A stretch of 64,000 nt of DNA from Chlorobaculum limnaeum (GTDB taxonomy: Bacteria; Bacteroidota; Chlorobiia; Chlorobiales; Chlorobiaceae), in assembly GCF_001747405.1 (NCBI RefSeq), contig NZ_CP017305.1, forward strand, positions 762,001 through 826,000, written 5' to 3'. Of the stretch, positions 1-8,847 are shown one piece after another. Numbering within the stretch: the first letter of the stretch is position 1; every line of letters starts with the position of its first letter. The position numbers were made by a program, and so were the translations under genes. Under the pieces are notes generated by a model. The model had not been told where the DNA came from, did not search any database, and saw nothing but the letters and a program-made list of their open reading frames with translations.

Positions 1-717
1 CTTCACGGTTTTTCTGGCGGCTTCGACCGGATCGGCAAAGGTGACCGGCCTGGCGAAACTCGCGTCTTCGGCGGCATCCTTGCCGAGTACGCTGAAGATG
101 CCGATGCGCAGCCCGCCACGTTCGACGACTGTATAGCCGCGCACCGGGTAGTCGCGGAAGGCCCGTTCCAGCGCGTCGTCGCCGGAGTCGCTTTCGCTGA
201 AGCGCAGGTTCGAGATGAGCAGTCGCGGCAGCGCGGCGGCTTTGGCGCGGGCGGCGCGAAGCATTCCCGCAGCGCCGGATGGGCGGAAGTCGAAATCGTG
301 GTTGCCGAAAGTGACGGCGTCGTAGCCCATCGCGCCCATGAGACGCAGTTCGAGCGCCTCGTCCACGAGAACGGTGTGGTAGAGCGTACCCTGGGTGAAG
401 TCGCCCGCATCGACGACCAGCGTCGCGCCGCCCGCCTGCGCGCGCTCCTCGTCAATCGCTCCGGCCAGCCGCCCGTAGCCGCCCGCCTCGCGAAGGCTGC
501 CGTCGCTCGCCATCTCGCGGCGCGGCGAGAGGTACGAGTGGAGGTCGCTGGTGAAGAGCACGGTCAGCCGCGCCGGTAACCCGAACGCCGCCGCCGGAAA
601 GAGGTGCAGCGCGGCGAAGAGCGAAACAAGCGCAAGCAGCATCCCGAACCGGCGCGTGGCCTGCCGGATGCGGGAGTCTGGATGAGCGATGTTGGTGAAG
701 CTGTCGCGGTCGATCAT
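1..717 (-). CDS. 5'-nucleotidase/metallophosphoesterase family protein, C-terminus beyond the window
   Basis: Reading leftward from an ATG at 717, the frame stays open to base 1 (239 codons), so only the N-terminal part is visible. After about 25 polar residues comes a hydrophobic stretch (MLLALVSLFAALHLFPAAAF), probably a signal peptide or anchor. The metallophosphoesterase core follows: FTSDLHS (Asp-x-His metal ligands), VVDAGDFTQGT and TFGNHDFDF (GNHD motif). This matches the UshA/5'-nucleotidase family, exported enzymes that hydrolyse nucleotides or other phosphate esters with a dinuclear metal centre. No good ribosome binding site precedes 717; Met26, just before the hydrophobic stretch, is an alternative start. 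The substrate cannot be inferred. Confidence 0.85.
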   Translation of the reverse strand, partial: MIDRDSFTNIAHPDSRIRQATRRFGMLLALVSLFAALHLFPAAAFGLPARLTVLFTSDLHSYLSPRREMASDGSLREAGGYGRLAGAIDEERAQAGGATLVVDAGDFTQGTLYHTVLVDEALELRLMGAMGYDAVTFGNHDFDFRPSGAAGMLRAARAKAAALPRLLISNLRFSESDSGDDALERAFRDYPVRGYTVVERGGLRIGIFSVLGKDAAEDASFARPVTFADPVEAARKTVK

Positions 718-871
718 GCGTCGAATCTGATGATATTGGCGGGGCGATTTGTCTGGCGTCCGGCTTGAGGGCCGAGCGCTGCGGGATCGCATCCCGTTCC
801 AATATAAAGAACAAACCCACGGCTTCGATGCGTGGAAGCCGTGGGTTTGGATCGGGCAAATCCTGAGCCGG

Positions 872-1807
872 TTACTTTCTCAGGTAATTAAAGCTCGGGT
901 TTGGACGGCCCACAAAGCAGGAGCGGGTGAAGCCATATTTCCTGATGATGGTAAACGCCGTTCTCGCTTCGCTCTCCTTGTCGCCGAAGTCGAAAATCCA
1001 GTGGTTGCCATCGACGATCTTCCAGCGTCCGCCAATGTTTTTGACCTCGATGGTGTTGGGGTTGAAGCTCACGTAATCCTCGCCAGGCATGCTTCCCTGA
1101 GGAGCGTTGCCGTTCACCAGCAGGTAACTGAAGCTCGGATCTGGGCGGCCAACGAAGCAGGAGCTGTCCATACGGTAGTATTTGATGACCTTCAGCGCAT
1201 TCAGAGCCTCGTCCCGTTTGTCACCAAAACTGAACAGAAGATGGTTGCCGTCAGCAATCGTCCAGTTTCCGTTAATGTTTCTGACGGTCGTGCTGGCCGG
1301 GTTGAACGACACGCAATCTTCGCGGAGCATTGGGCCAGGCATCGGCATCGGGCCGGGCATGGGGCGCATCGGCATTGGGCGAAACTGCCGTTTGAAGGTG
1401 TAAACCTCCCTGTAGTCGCTGCGGTTGCTGCGATCCGTGAAACGGGTGAAGACCTCGGCCCGGATAATGTTGTTACCAGCGGGCTTGACGATGAGGAGCG
1501 TCTGGCTGAAGGCGGTGCTGAATACGGCTGAAACCGCCTGCGCCGTTGGATTGACTGGAGCGGAGACGTTCGGCGCGTAGGCATACGCATCGACTTCGCC
1601 CCAGTCGCAATCCTGAGGATGGCACTTGCCCCAGGCGCGCATGCTCAGGTTGTTGGCGTTGCCGTCGATCACGAGGGTTGTGATGCCGCGTGTGTTCGGG
1701 TCGGTGTTTTTCCAGTTGCCGGTCATCTGGTTGAGAGCAGCGAAGCTGATCGAATGACAGAGCAGGAACAAGAACGCCAGCGTGGAGGAAAAAATGGTTC
1801 TTTTCAT
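872..1807 (-). CDS. Secreted protein with two tandem ~65-residue repeats, function unknown
   Basis: 311 residues. The ATG at 1807 is preceded by a good AGGAG ribosome binding site. A clear signal peptide (MKRTIFSSTLAFLFLLCHSI, cleavage near SFA-A) predicts export. The N-terminal module (about 25-145) contains GNWKNTDPNTRGIT and WGKCHPQDCDWGE with paired Cys, a pattern I have seen in uncharacterised secreted bacterial proteins. A Met/Pro-rich linker (RPMPMRPMPGPMPMPG) follows. Two homologous modules come next, each running from ED(C/Y)VSFNP through DGNH and FGDK to SCFVGRP(D/N)PSF(S/N)YL. I do not recognise a function. It is monocistronic, with the nitroreductase gene 115 bp upstream on the same strand. 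Confidence 0.8.
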   Translation of the reverse strand: MKRTIFSSTLAFLFLLCHSISFAALNQMTGNWKNTDPNTRGITTLVIDGNANNLSMRAWGKCHPQDCDWGEVDAYAYAPNVSAPVNPTAQAVSAVFSTAFSQTLLIVKPAGNNIIRAEVFTRFTDRSNRSDYREVYTFKRQFRPMPMRPMPGPMPMPGPMLREDCVSFNPASTTVRNINGNWTIADGNHLLFSFGDKRDEALNALKVIKYYRMDSSCFVGRPDPSFSYLLVNGNAPQGSMPGEDYVSFNPNTIEVKNIGGRWKIVDGNHWIFDFGDKESEARTAFTIIRKYGFTRSCFVGRPNPSFNYLRK

Positions 1808-1922
1808 GTCAACTCCTTTTTGCGGATTGAAATCGTTTCAGTGTCAGAGCGTTCGGTAATACATCAAAAAGTTAGAGATTCTTCAGGTCAATAAAAAGGT
1901 AACAGGGGTGCTTTTCAGGCGC

Positions 1923-2489
1923 TCACTCCATGATGGTGACGCAGTCGGCATTTTTCGGCGGAGTTTCAGGCCAGGGTTCCGCCGGATAGCCGAAAGCCGC
2001 CGCCGCGTAGGGCCGGTAGCCTTCCGGGAAGGCGATGCCGAGTTCCCGGAAAATCGCCTTGCCTTTTTCGGTGGCGTGGAGCATCATGACGGCGTTCATC
2101 CAGCAACTGCCGATGCCGAGCGACGTTGCGGCGAGCAGCATGTTCTCCGTCGCGAGCGTGCAGTCGTACTGCGCAGCGAGCGCCGAGGGGTCGCCAGAGA
2201 TGATGACGAGCATCGGAGCGTGGTAAAAGACGCTGAACCCTTCCTGCCTGGCGATCTCCCGCAGCGCCTCGACCTTCGAATCGAGGAACGCGCCCCGGCA
2301 GTGCTCTTCGAGTTGGCGGAGCAGTTCGGGATTGCGGATGACCGTGAAGTGCCACGGCTGCTGGTTCATGGCGCTTGGCGCGTGACGGGCGGCTTCGAGC
2401 ATCAGGTCGAGTTCCGGTTGGCCGACCGGATCGGGGCGGTAGGCGCGCACGCTGCGGCGCTTGAGGATCGTAGAAATGGTTTCGTTCAT
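1923..2489 (-). CDS. Nitroreductase family protein
   Basis: 188 residues, normal for the family. It starts MNETISTILKRRSVRAYRP, the typical nitroreductase N-terminus with RRSVR contacting FMN phosphate. SAMNQQPWHFTVI and the GIGSCWMNA segment near residue 130 are further hallmarks. Family members are FMN-dependent, usually dimeric oxidoreductases using NAD(P)H to reduce nitroaromatics, quinones or flavins; the physiological substrate here is unknown. The ATG at 2489 has a GGAGA sequence upstream. The gene lies 53 bp downstream of the kinase gene on the same strand and may be co-transcribed with it. Confidence 0.9.
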   Translation of the reverse strand: MNETISTILKRRSVRAYRPDPVGQPELDLMLEAARHAPSAMNQQPWHFTVIRNPELLRQLEEHCRGAFLDSKVEALREIARQEGFSVFYHAPMLVIISGDPSALAAQYDCTLATENMLLAATSLGIGSCWMNAVMMLHATEKGKAIFRELGIAFPEGYRPYAAAAFGYPAEPWPETPPKNADCVTIME

Positions 2490-2542
2490 GGCGTTCTCCG
2501 AATCTTGATTTACAACGAAAAAATGTGTCGGAGTGAATCGTT

Positions 2543-3235
2543 TCAGGGCGATCGCTTGACGTGGATGTCTTGCCTTGAAGCGGGATCGACCACCTGATAG
2601 TTCCTGTCCACATGCAGATCGGCCAGGTGCATCAGCGACCGGACGTGATGGTGCTCGCGTTCGAGCACACTCCAGCGGTAGCCGTCCGCAGGTTCCTTGC
2701 AGCGCAGCAACTGGCTGAGCCTGGTTTCGTGGTAGGTCAGGTCGATGAAGACCCTCAGGTCAATTCCTTCGGTGCGGATGGCGTACAGACCGTCGATGAC
2801 GAGCACCTGGATTTTGCTGAAATCGGTGACCAGCTCATCGACTTCGTCGGTGATGATGTCGATGCAGGGCATGGAAACCTTGCGATTCTGGCGGAAATCC
2901 TCGATGTTGCGGTGCAGCAACTCCCAGTCATACTCCTCCACGCCGACCAGCTCGTAGTTGTTGCTGATCCGGTGCTCGCGGCGGTCGAGGGGATGGACGC
3001 GGTAGTAGTTGTCGGTGTGCAGAATCTTGACGCGGATGTTCCTGGCCTTGAGCAACAGGGCCAGCGAGTGGGAGATTTCCGATTTTCCGGTTCCCGATTC
3101 GCCCGAAATGGCTACGACGAACTTGCCGCCTTCGCCTCGTTTTTCCAGCAATTCGAGGTCATAGAGCACGCGGTCGAAGATGGCTTTGGCCGCTGATTTG
3201 TGCTGATCGTTGATCAGCAGAACATCTCCCAGCAT
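2543..3235 (-). CDS. Uridine kinase/phosphoribulokinase-like P-loop kinase
   Basis: 230 residues. A Walker A motif ([20 protein letters not shown], from about residue 43) is followed by [11 protein letters not shown], the substrate-binding Asp region of uridine kinases, and [11 protein letters not shown] (Walker B type). These place it in the uridine kinase/phosphoribulokinase superfamily, which phosphorylates nucleosides or small sugars with ATP. The N-terminal 40 residues and the basic C-terminus ([10 protein letters not shown]) are not standard Udk, so substrate assignment is open. The ATG at 3235 is preceded by AGAGGT at a suitable distance. Confidence 0.8.
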   Translation of the reverse strand: MLGDVLLINDQHKSAAKAIFDRVLYDLELLEKRGEGGKFVVAISGESGTGKSEISHSLALLLKARNIRVKILHTDNYYRVHPLDRREHRISNNYELVGVEEYDWELLHRNIEDFRQNRKVSMPCIDIITDEVDELVTDFSKIQVLVIDGLYAIRTEGIDLRVFIDLTYHETRLSQLLRCKEPADGYRWSVLEREHHHVRSLMHLADLHVDRNYQVVDPASRQDIHVKRSP

Positions 3236-3340
3236 AAATGGTTACCTCTTGATAGTGCCGGTACATTTTCATGGTTCTTTCTGAATAAAAGTTAAAACTT
3301 TTCTCCGGGAATTTTTCAATGGAAAGTATGACGCGGCGGC

Positions 3341-4906
3341 TCAGAATTGATCGGTGAGCTGCAACGGGTGTACCGTGACAGGTGACAATCGGGGGTTGTT
3401 GTCTGTGCCCGGCGGCCGGGGGAACTGACTGGCGGGGTTTTGATCCTTTGCTTCTGCTTGTTTGCGGATTCTGATGACCTTGCCCGATTTGATCCGCTTG
3501 ATGCGCAGGGCGTTTTTCGCGGTGGCGTTGACAAGAAGATAGACGTTGTGCCTGCCGACGCGGATATCGCATTTGCGGATGGCGAGGCTGTCGATGGTCA
3601 GATCGATGGTTCTGCCCGCTTTGGCTTTGGAGACTGCTCTGGTGATGATTGACGGCAGCCGATCGACGAATGAACCGATATGCACATCGAGGCGGGTGGT
3701 GATGCTGTCCCGGATTGCATCATGCAGAATGAGTTCTCCTGTGCTGATGATCGGGTTGCCGGTGTCGATGGCGTAGTCAAAATGGTCGATGCTGATGGTG
3801 TGGGTCGGTATGTCATAGCGCGGCTGGCCACTCATGATGATGTGCCCTTTCAGGTCGCGGTCTGTTATGATGGCTACCGAAAGCCCGCTTGACGAGCCGT
3901 ACGCTTCGAGGCTGTGTACGACGATGTCGTATCCCGACCGGCTGAAACTCCGGTTCATGAAGAAATCATTGAGATGCCGGTTGATGCTGGTGAAGGGCAC
4001 CAGGGCGTAGAAGTTGATATCGGAGATGGTCGAAATGCTGTCTCTGGGCGTTTGCCGGAACCGGGGCAAAGGCGTCGGTGGGCTGATGGCTGTTGTGTCG
4101 GTCAGCACCATCATGTTTGTCCTGATACGGGTGTTGCAGACGATGGCCCTTTTGTTCAGTAAAATATGGCCGCTGATGTCGTTGCAGTGGAAGCGCAGCC
4201 AGACGGGAACCGGCTTCCGGGTGAGCACGATGGGTTTCTGCAAATCTTTCCAGACATCGCTAACGGTGGGGTAAAGGCTGGCCGCTTTGTGGATTTCTGT
4301 GTCGAGCAGGGTGGTCAGGCCGCGGCTGTTACCGGTGAGCAGGGAGTCGACGTCAGCCCGGATGTTTTTCTTGAAAGGCCCTATTTTCAACACGGGCTCC
4401 TCTTCCCACCGGACGTCCACGATTTTAAAACGAGTCGTGAGACGCCAGTTGCGATCGAGCGCGATTGGTGTCGAGAAGGTGAAGACCGCTTTGGCATGCA
4501 CCGGCCAGACCAGCAGTTTTGCGAGAAACTTGCCAAGGCGGCTGTCAGTAAGCCGTGCTTCTGCCGAGACCGGAAAGGTGCAGAGCAGCTTATGCCCGTC
4601 CGAGCTGATGGTGATGTTTTCTTCTCTTGTCAAAGAGAGACTGATGCGCTCTTTGTGCTTTTTCTGCAACCACAGGTCGGCGTTCAGGAAGTTGCCGCGA
4701 ATCTTGCCGTTCAGATAGTCTGCCAGTACCGTATGTTCGATGCTGATGGGCAGGTTGAACAGCGATGACGGCTGTTCGAGTTCGACGTCGGTGGTCAGGG
4801 GGACGGGAGGCTTCGTTTTGAGGATCGTATAGCTGCGGTGCAGCCAGAAACCGAGTGCAGCCAGCAGGCTGGCCACGAGGCCGGTGACGAGAAGAGCTTT
4901 TTTCAT
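3341..4906 (-). CDS. DUF4403 family membrane-anchored protein
   Basis: 521 residues from the ATG at 4906. The N-terminus (MKKALLVTGLVASLLAALGF) is a signal anchor, followed by a long beta-rich periplasmic region. PVPLTTDVELEQPSSLFNLPISIEHTVLADYLN resembles the beginning of DUF4403 proteins, which look like lipid-binding or SMP/BPI-like beta folds; no activity is established. An in-frame TTG at 4936 with AAGGAG upstream would add 10 residues (PTSIGKKGK after the start). I prefer the ATG because it puts the Lys-Lys n-region at the start. The gene is convergent with nothing nearby and appears monocistronic. Confidence 0.7.
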   Translation of the reverse strand: MKKALLVTGLVASLLAALGFWLHRSYTILKTKPPVPLTTDVELEQPSSLFNLPISIEHTVLADYLNGKIRGNFLNADLWLQKKHKERISLSLTREENITISSDGHKLLCTFPVSAEARLTDSRLGKFLAKLLVWPVHAKAVFTFSTPIALDRNWRLTTRFKIVDVRWEEEPVLKIGPFKKNIRADVDSLLTGNSRGLTTLLDTEIHKAASLYPTVSDVWKDLQKPIVLTRKPVPVWLRFHCNDISGHILLNKRAIVCNTRIRTNMMVLTDTTAISPPTPLPRFRQTPRDSISTISDINFYALVPFTSINRHLNDFFMNRSFSRSGYDIVVHSLEAYGSSSGLSVAIITDRDLKGHIIMSGQPRYDIPTHTISIDHFDYAIDTGNPIISTGELILHDAIRDSITTRLDVHIGSFVDRLPSIITRAVSKAKAGRTIDLTIDSLAIRKCDIRVGRHNVYLLVNATAKNALRIKRIKSGKVIRIRKQAEAKDQNPASQFPRPPGTDNNPRLSPVTVHPLQLTDQF

Positions 4907-5101
4907 TTTGCCTTTTTTCCCGATGGATGTCGGCAAAAACTGGTGAACTCCTTGAGTATTGTCAAAACATAATACCGATTCTCACTGCGGCTTCAAAATG
5001 GTCGAAGCGCTTCGGTATGCGCGCAACAGGACGTGGGAAACCAAATGCGGCGGCGGGACGTTCGGGCAGAAAGCATCGATGAACTCTACTCCATTCCCTC
5101 C

Positions 5102-5659
5102 ATGAACACTTACCGTATCGCCGTGGTCGTTGGCAGCATCAGGCGCGAGTCGCTGAACCGCAGGCTTGCCGACGCGCTCACGAGGCTCGCTCCGCCCGAT
5201 TTTTCCTTCCATCACCTCCGTATCGACGACCTGCCGCTCTACAACCATGACGACGAAGAGCATCCGACCGACGCGATGCAGCGCCTGCGGCGAGAGATCG
5301 GCGAGGCTGACGGCCTTATGATCGTCACGCCGGAATACAACCGCTCGATTCCGGGCGTACTCAAGAACGCGCTCGATGTCGGCTCGCGTCCCTACGGCCA
5401 CAACGCCTGGGAGGGCAAGCCCGCCGGAATCATCGGCCTCTCGTCCGGCGCATGCGGCACGGCGATGGCCCAACAGCACCTGCGCAACATCCTCGCCGTG
5501 CTCGACATGCCAACGCTCGGCCAGCCCGAAGCCTTCATCGGCTATTACGACGGCCTGTTCGACGAGGAGGGCAACATCGGCCCGAAAAGCCGCGACTTCC
5601 TGCAAAGCTGGATGGATCGTTTCGCCGCCTGGGTGCGGCTGCATGGTGGGCGGCGATAG
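5102..5659 (+). CDS. NADPH-dependent FMN reductase family protein
   Basis: 185 residues. The start MNTYRIAVVVGSIRRESLNR gives the flavodoxin-like phosphate-binding GS.R..S loop at the extreme N-terminus; an upstream GTG frame (5033) would add 23 residues unlike the family and was rejected. TPEYNRSIPGVLKNALD is the family hallmark, followed by GIIGLSSG and LRNILAVLDM. Members reduce FMN, quinones, azo compounds or chromate with NAD(P)H. The C-terminus (SRDFLQSWMDRFAAWVRL) matters because a diverged copy of exactly this segment sits 4.3 kb downstream, beyond the TonB receptor and phytase genes. Confidence 0.9.
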   Translation: MNTYRIAVVVGSIRRESLNRRLADALTRLAPPDFSFHHLRIDDLPLYNHDDEEHPTDAMQRLRREIGEADGLMIVTPEYNRSIPGVLKNALDVGSRPYGHNAWEGKPAGIIGLSSGACGTAMAQQHLRNILAVLDMPTLGQPEAFIGYYDGLFDEEGNIGPKSRDFLQSWMDRFAAWVRLHGGRR

Positions 5660-5953
5660 CTGGTAACGCAATGCAATTTGAAGCATCACGGATTCATTGT
5701 AACATGGAGGATATGGTGTGTACCGGTGATCTGATTGCATCGCATCAAAACAGTACGTTTGCCATTGGCGCAAACCGCTGTTGTCAAGTCAGCCGAGTTG
5801 TCGGACGACGGCAAGTTGCTGTTTTTCTTGCGGTTGCCTGGTGATTGTTCACAATGATGTTTCCGGGCTTTCATGATGGCGACACAATGAGGGAGGTAAT
5901 TTCCGTAGCTGGAAAATCTGTAACCACCTCCAATTCATACACCTCGTTTCGCC

Positions 5954-8755
5954 ATGAATCGTTACCACCCTTACTCTTCGGCTGTTGCCGGTTCGTTGCT
6001 GTTGCTGGCAACGGCTGCGCAACCGTCTGTCGCATCGGCTGCTGATTCGGCCACGCAAACATCGATACCCTCAACTTCGAGAAGCATCGTGGGTACGATT
6101 GTCGATAAAAACGACAAGCTCCCTCTGCCTGGCGTGGCCGTCAGGGTCAAAGGCACGTCGCTCGGCGCAGTCACCGATCAGTCTGGACGTTACAGAATCG
6201 ACAATATCGGTTCGGATTCAGTGGTGATTTCTGTTTCCTATATCGGTTATGTCGGCGAAGAATACCCGGTCTCCATGAACCGGCTGAAATCGGCCATCCT
6301 GAACATTTCGCTGACTCCCGGTCTCGTTGTCGGTCAGGAGATCGTTGTGGTCGGCGAACAGCTCAAGGGGCAGGCCAAGGCGATTAACCAGCAGATCAAA
6401 AGCGACAATATCACCAACGTCATCGCCGCTGACCAGATCGGCAAATTTCCTGACGACAACGCTGGCGACGCGCTCAAGAGAATTCCGGGCATCAGCGTGT
6501 TCAACGATCAGGGCGAAGCGCGGTTCATCCATATCCGCGGCACGGAACCGCGATTCAATTCGGTCATGATAAACGGCGAGCGGATTCCTTCCGCAGAGGC
6601 TGAAACCCGCACCGTGCAGCTCGATCTCGTGCCCGCCGACATGCTTCAGACCATCGAGGTCAACAAAACCCTCACTCCCGACATGGACGCCGACGCCATC
6701 GGCGGATCGGTCAACCTCATCACGATGGCGCCAAGTGAGAGGCGCATCTCGATCACGGCTGGCGGCGGCGCCAACCTGATCGAAGGTTCCGGCGGGCCAA
6801 GGTCGAAGTTCTCCGGCGTGTACGGTAACCGCTTCATGGATGGCAAACTCGGCGTCGTGGTGGCCGGATCGTATGAAGACAACCATTTCGGTTCAGACGA
6901 TATCGAAGCCGAATGGAAGCGCAGCGGGACGACCGGTCAGATAAATCTCGATTCACAGCAGGTTCGTACCTATGATATCGAGCGTCTCCGCAAGAGCTTG
7001 TCCACCACGCTCGATTACCGATTCAATGAAAACCACACCCTGAAATTCTCCGGCATTTCCAACTGGCGAAATGACTGGGAGCAACGTTACAGAACGACCT
7101 ATACCAGTTTGCTTGACGATGACAACAACTATCTGGACAAGGGCGAAATCCGGATGCAGAACAAGGGCGGTACCGACAAGGATGCCCGCCTCGAAGAGCA
7201 GCGAATGATGTCGTACTCACTCGGCGGCGAGCACCATTTCGGCAAGCTCGAAGTTGACTGGCAGGCAGCGTACTCGAAGGCTTCACAAGAAAAGCCGAAC
7301 GAGCGCTACATCGACATCAGGGAGAAGAAACAGCCCTTCACGGTCGATGTTTCCGATCCAGGTAAACCTCTGGTCATCATGGACGCCTCTTCGGGAATTG
7401 CTTCGGGAGGTGACTGGAAACTGAAATCACTGACCGAAGAGCACGAATACACCGAAGATATCGACAAGGCGTTTGGTCTCGATTTCAAGTACGATCTGGC
7501 GGACAGACTGAAGCTCAAAGCTGGCGGCAAGATCAGGTACAAGAAAAAGATGAGCGATAACGATTATTATGAATACACCCCCGTCGATGAGGATGCCTTC
7601 ATGAACGAGGTGTACAACCATCTGTACAGCCCGTCGAAAAAGCACTATCTCCCTGGCGATCAGTATGTTGTCGGCTCCTATGTTGATCCCGCATTTCTTG
7701 GCAACCTCGATCTGAACAATGCAGCGCTGTTCGACAAGGCGACCGCTCTGGCCGAACTGGCTGGCAATTACACGGCGAAGGAGGATGTCAAGGCGGCCTA
7801 CGGCATGATGACCTGGGATGCTACCGACAAGCTTCGGCTGATCGGCGGCGTGCGCATGGAACACACGAGTAACCAGTACGATGCGTTCGTTTACGATGCC
7901 GATGCTGATACCCTGACGCCGGTGCATGGCGCGCGCGAGGATTACACCAACGTGTTGCCACACCTCAGCCTGCGCTACAAGCTCGACAGCTTCACCAACG
8001 TCAGGCTCGCCTACACCCATTCGCTGGCGCGTCCCAACTATTTCGATCTCGCTCCGTACCGCCAGATACTGGCCGATGACGAGGAGATTTATGTCGGCAA
8101 TCCCTCGCTCAAGGCGACGCTGTCGAAGAACTTCGACATCATGATCGACCGGTACCTCGGTTCGGTCAGCCTGGTGTCGATCGGGTATTTCCACAAATCG
8201 ATTTCGGATTTCATTGTCACCCAAAAATCGACCGACCCCGTCACCAGCTATGAGCTCTACCAGCCGGTCAACGGTGGAGACGGCAGCATCAACGGTCTGG
8301 AAGCCTCGGCGCAGTTCCAGCTTCCGTTCCTCAAAGGGCTCGGCCTGTACCTGAACTACACCTACACCGGTTCGAAGATCAAACACTTCAACATCGAAGG
8401 GCGCGACGGCGACGACCTGCCGCTGCCGGGAAGCCCGAAGCACACCTTCAACACCTCGGTCTCCTACGAAACCGGGCCGCTCGGGTTGAGACTTTCAGGC
8501 AACTATCACAGTGACTTCATCGATTCGGAAGAGGGGGCCATCGGCGAGAACGCATGGGAAGACCGCTACTACGACAGTTCATTCACGCTCGATTTCAACG
8601 GCACCTACCGCTTCAGCAAACAGGCGCAGATGTTTTTCGAGATCAGCAATCTGACCAACCAGCCGATGCGTTTCTACCAGGGCGAAAAGAAGTATGTGGC
8701 CCAGGAAGAGTGGTACGACCGCCGTTTCATGCTCGGTTTGAAGATGGACTTCTGA
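5954..8755 (+). CDS. TonB-dependent receptor with carboxypeptidase-like regulatory domain
   Basis: 933 residues. A signal peptide (about 1-29, ending SVASA) is followed by a carboxypeptidase-regulatory-like beta-sandwich (GTIVDKNDKLPLPGVAVRVK, about 46-120). The plug domain contains DNAGDALKRIPGISV and IHIRGTEPRFNSVMINGERI, and a long outer-membrane beta-barrel ends in the terminal Phe of RRFMLGLKMDF. It should take up a large ligand across the outer membrane using TonB-ExbBD energy. The next gene encodes a beta-propeller phytase; receptor-phytase pairs are a known arrangement, so phytate or its breakdown products are a plausible ligand (inference). A stem-loop lies between the two genes. Confidence 0.93.
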   Translation: MNRYHPYSSAVAGSLLLLATAAQPSVASAADSATQTSIPSTSRSIVGTIVDKNDKLPLPGVAVRVKGTSLGAVTDQSGRYRIDNIGSDSVVISVSYIGYVGEEYPVSMNRLKSAILNISLTPGLVVGQEIVVVGEQLKGQAKAINQQIKSDNITNVIAADQIGKFPDDNAGDALKRIPGISVFNDQGEARFIHIRGTEPRFNSVMINGERIPSAEAETRTVQLDLVPADMLQTIEVNKTLTPDMDADAIGGSVNLITMAPSERRISITAGGGANLIEGSGGPRSKFSGVYGNRFMDGKLGVVVAGSYEDNHFGSDDIEAEWKRSGTTGQINLDSQQVRTYDIERLRKSLSTTLDYRFNENHTLKFSGISNWRNDWEQRYRTTYTSLLDDDNNYLDKGEIRMQNKGGTDKDARLEEQRMMSYSLGGEHHFGKLEVDWQAAYSKASQEKPNERYIDIREKKQPFTVDVSDPGKPLVIMDASSGIASGGDWKLKSLTEEHEYTEDIDKAFGLDFKYDLADRLKLKAGGKIRYKKKMSDNDYYEYTPVDEDAFMNEVYNHLYSPSKKHYLPGDQYVVGSYVDPAFLGNLDLNNAALFDKATALAELAGNYTAKEDVKAAYGMMTWDATDKLRLIGGVRMEHTSNQYDAFVYDADADTLTPVHGAREDYTNVLPHLSLRYKLDSFTNVRLAYTHSLARPNYFDLAPYRQILADDEEIYVGNPSLKATLSKNFDIMIDRYLGSVSLVSIGYFHKSISDFIVTQKSTDPVTSYELYQPVNGGDGSINGLEASAQFQLPFLKGLGLYLNYTYTGSKIKHFNIEGRDGDDLPLPGSPKHTFNTSVSYETGPLGLRLSGNYHSDFIDSEEGAIGENAWEDRYYDSSFTLDFNGTYRFSKQAQMFFEISNLTNQPMRFYQGEKKYVAQEEWYDRRFMLGLKMDF

Positions 8756-8778
8756 GCGGGCACGGCAATGTTTGCAAC

Positions 8779-8812
8779 AGCCGAAGCATCGTGGCGGTGT
8801 TTCGGCTGTTCT
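8779..8812 (+). terminator. Stem-loop between TonB receptor and phytase
   Basis: ACAGCCGAA pairs with TTCGGCTGT around a 15-nt loop and is followed by the T-rich TCTTGTT. It could be a weak intrinsic terminator, or an attenuator lowering phytase expression relative to the receptor. The T tract is short, so read-through is likely. Confidence 0.5.
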
Positions 8813-8847
8813 TGTTATCATGAGTTTTCACAACCTGTCATGTCGTT

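Noticed and set aside
4982-5773. Long minus-strand frame opposite the FMN reductase
   Set aside because: Fully antisense to a gene with clear family motifs; the translation has no recognisable domain and reflects GC-rich codon structure.
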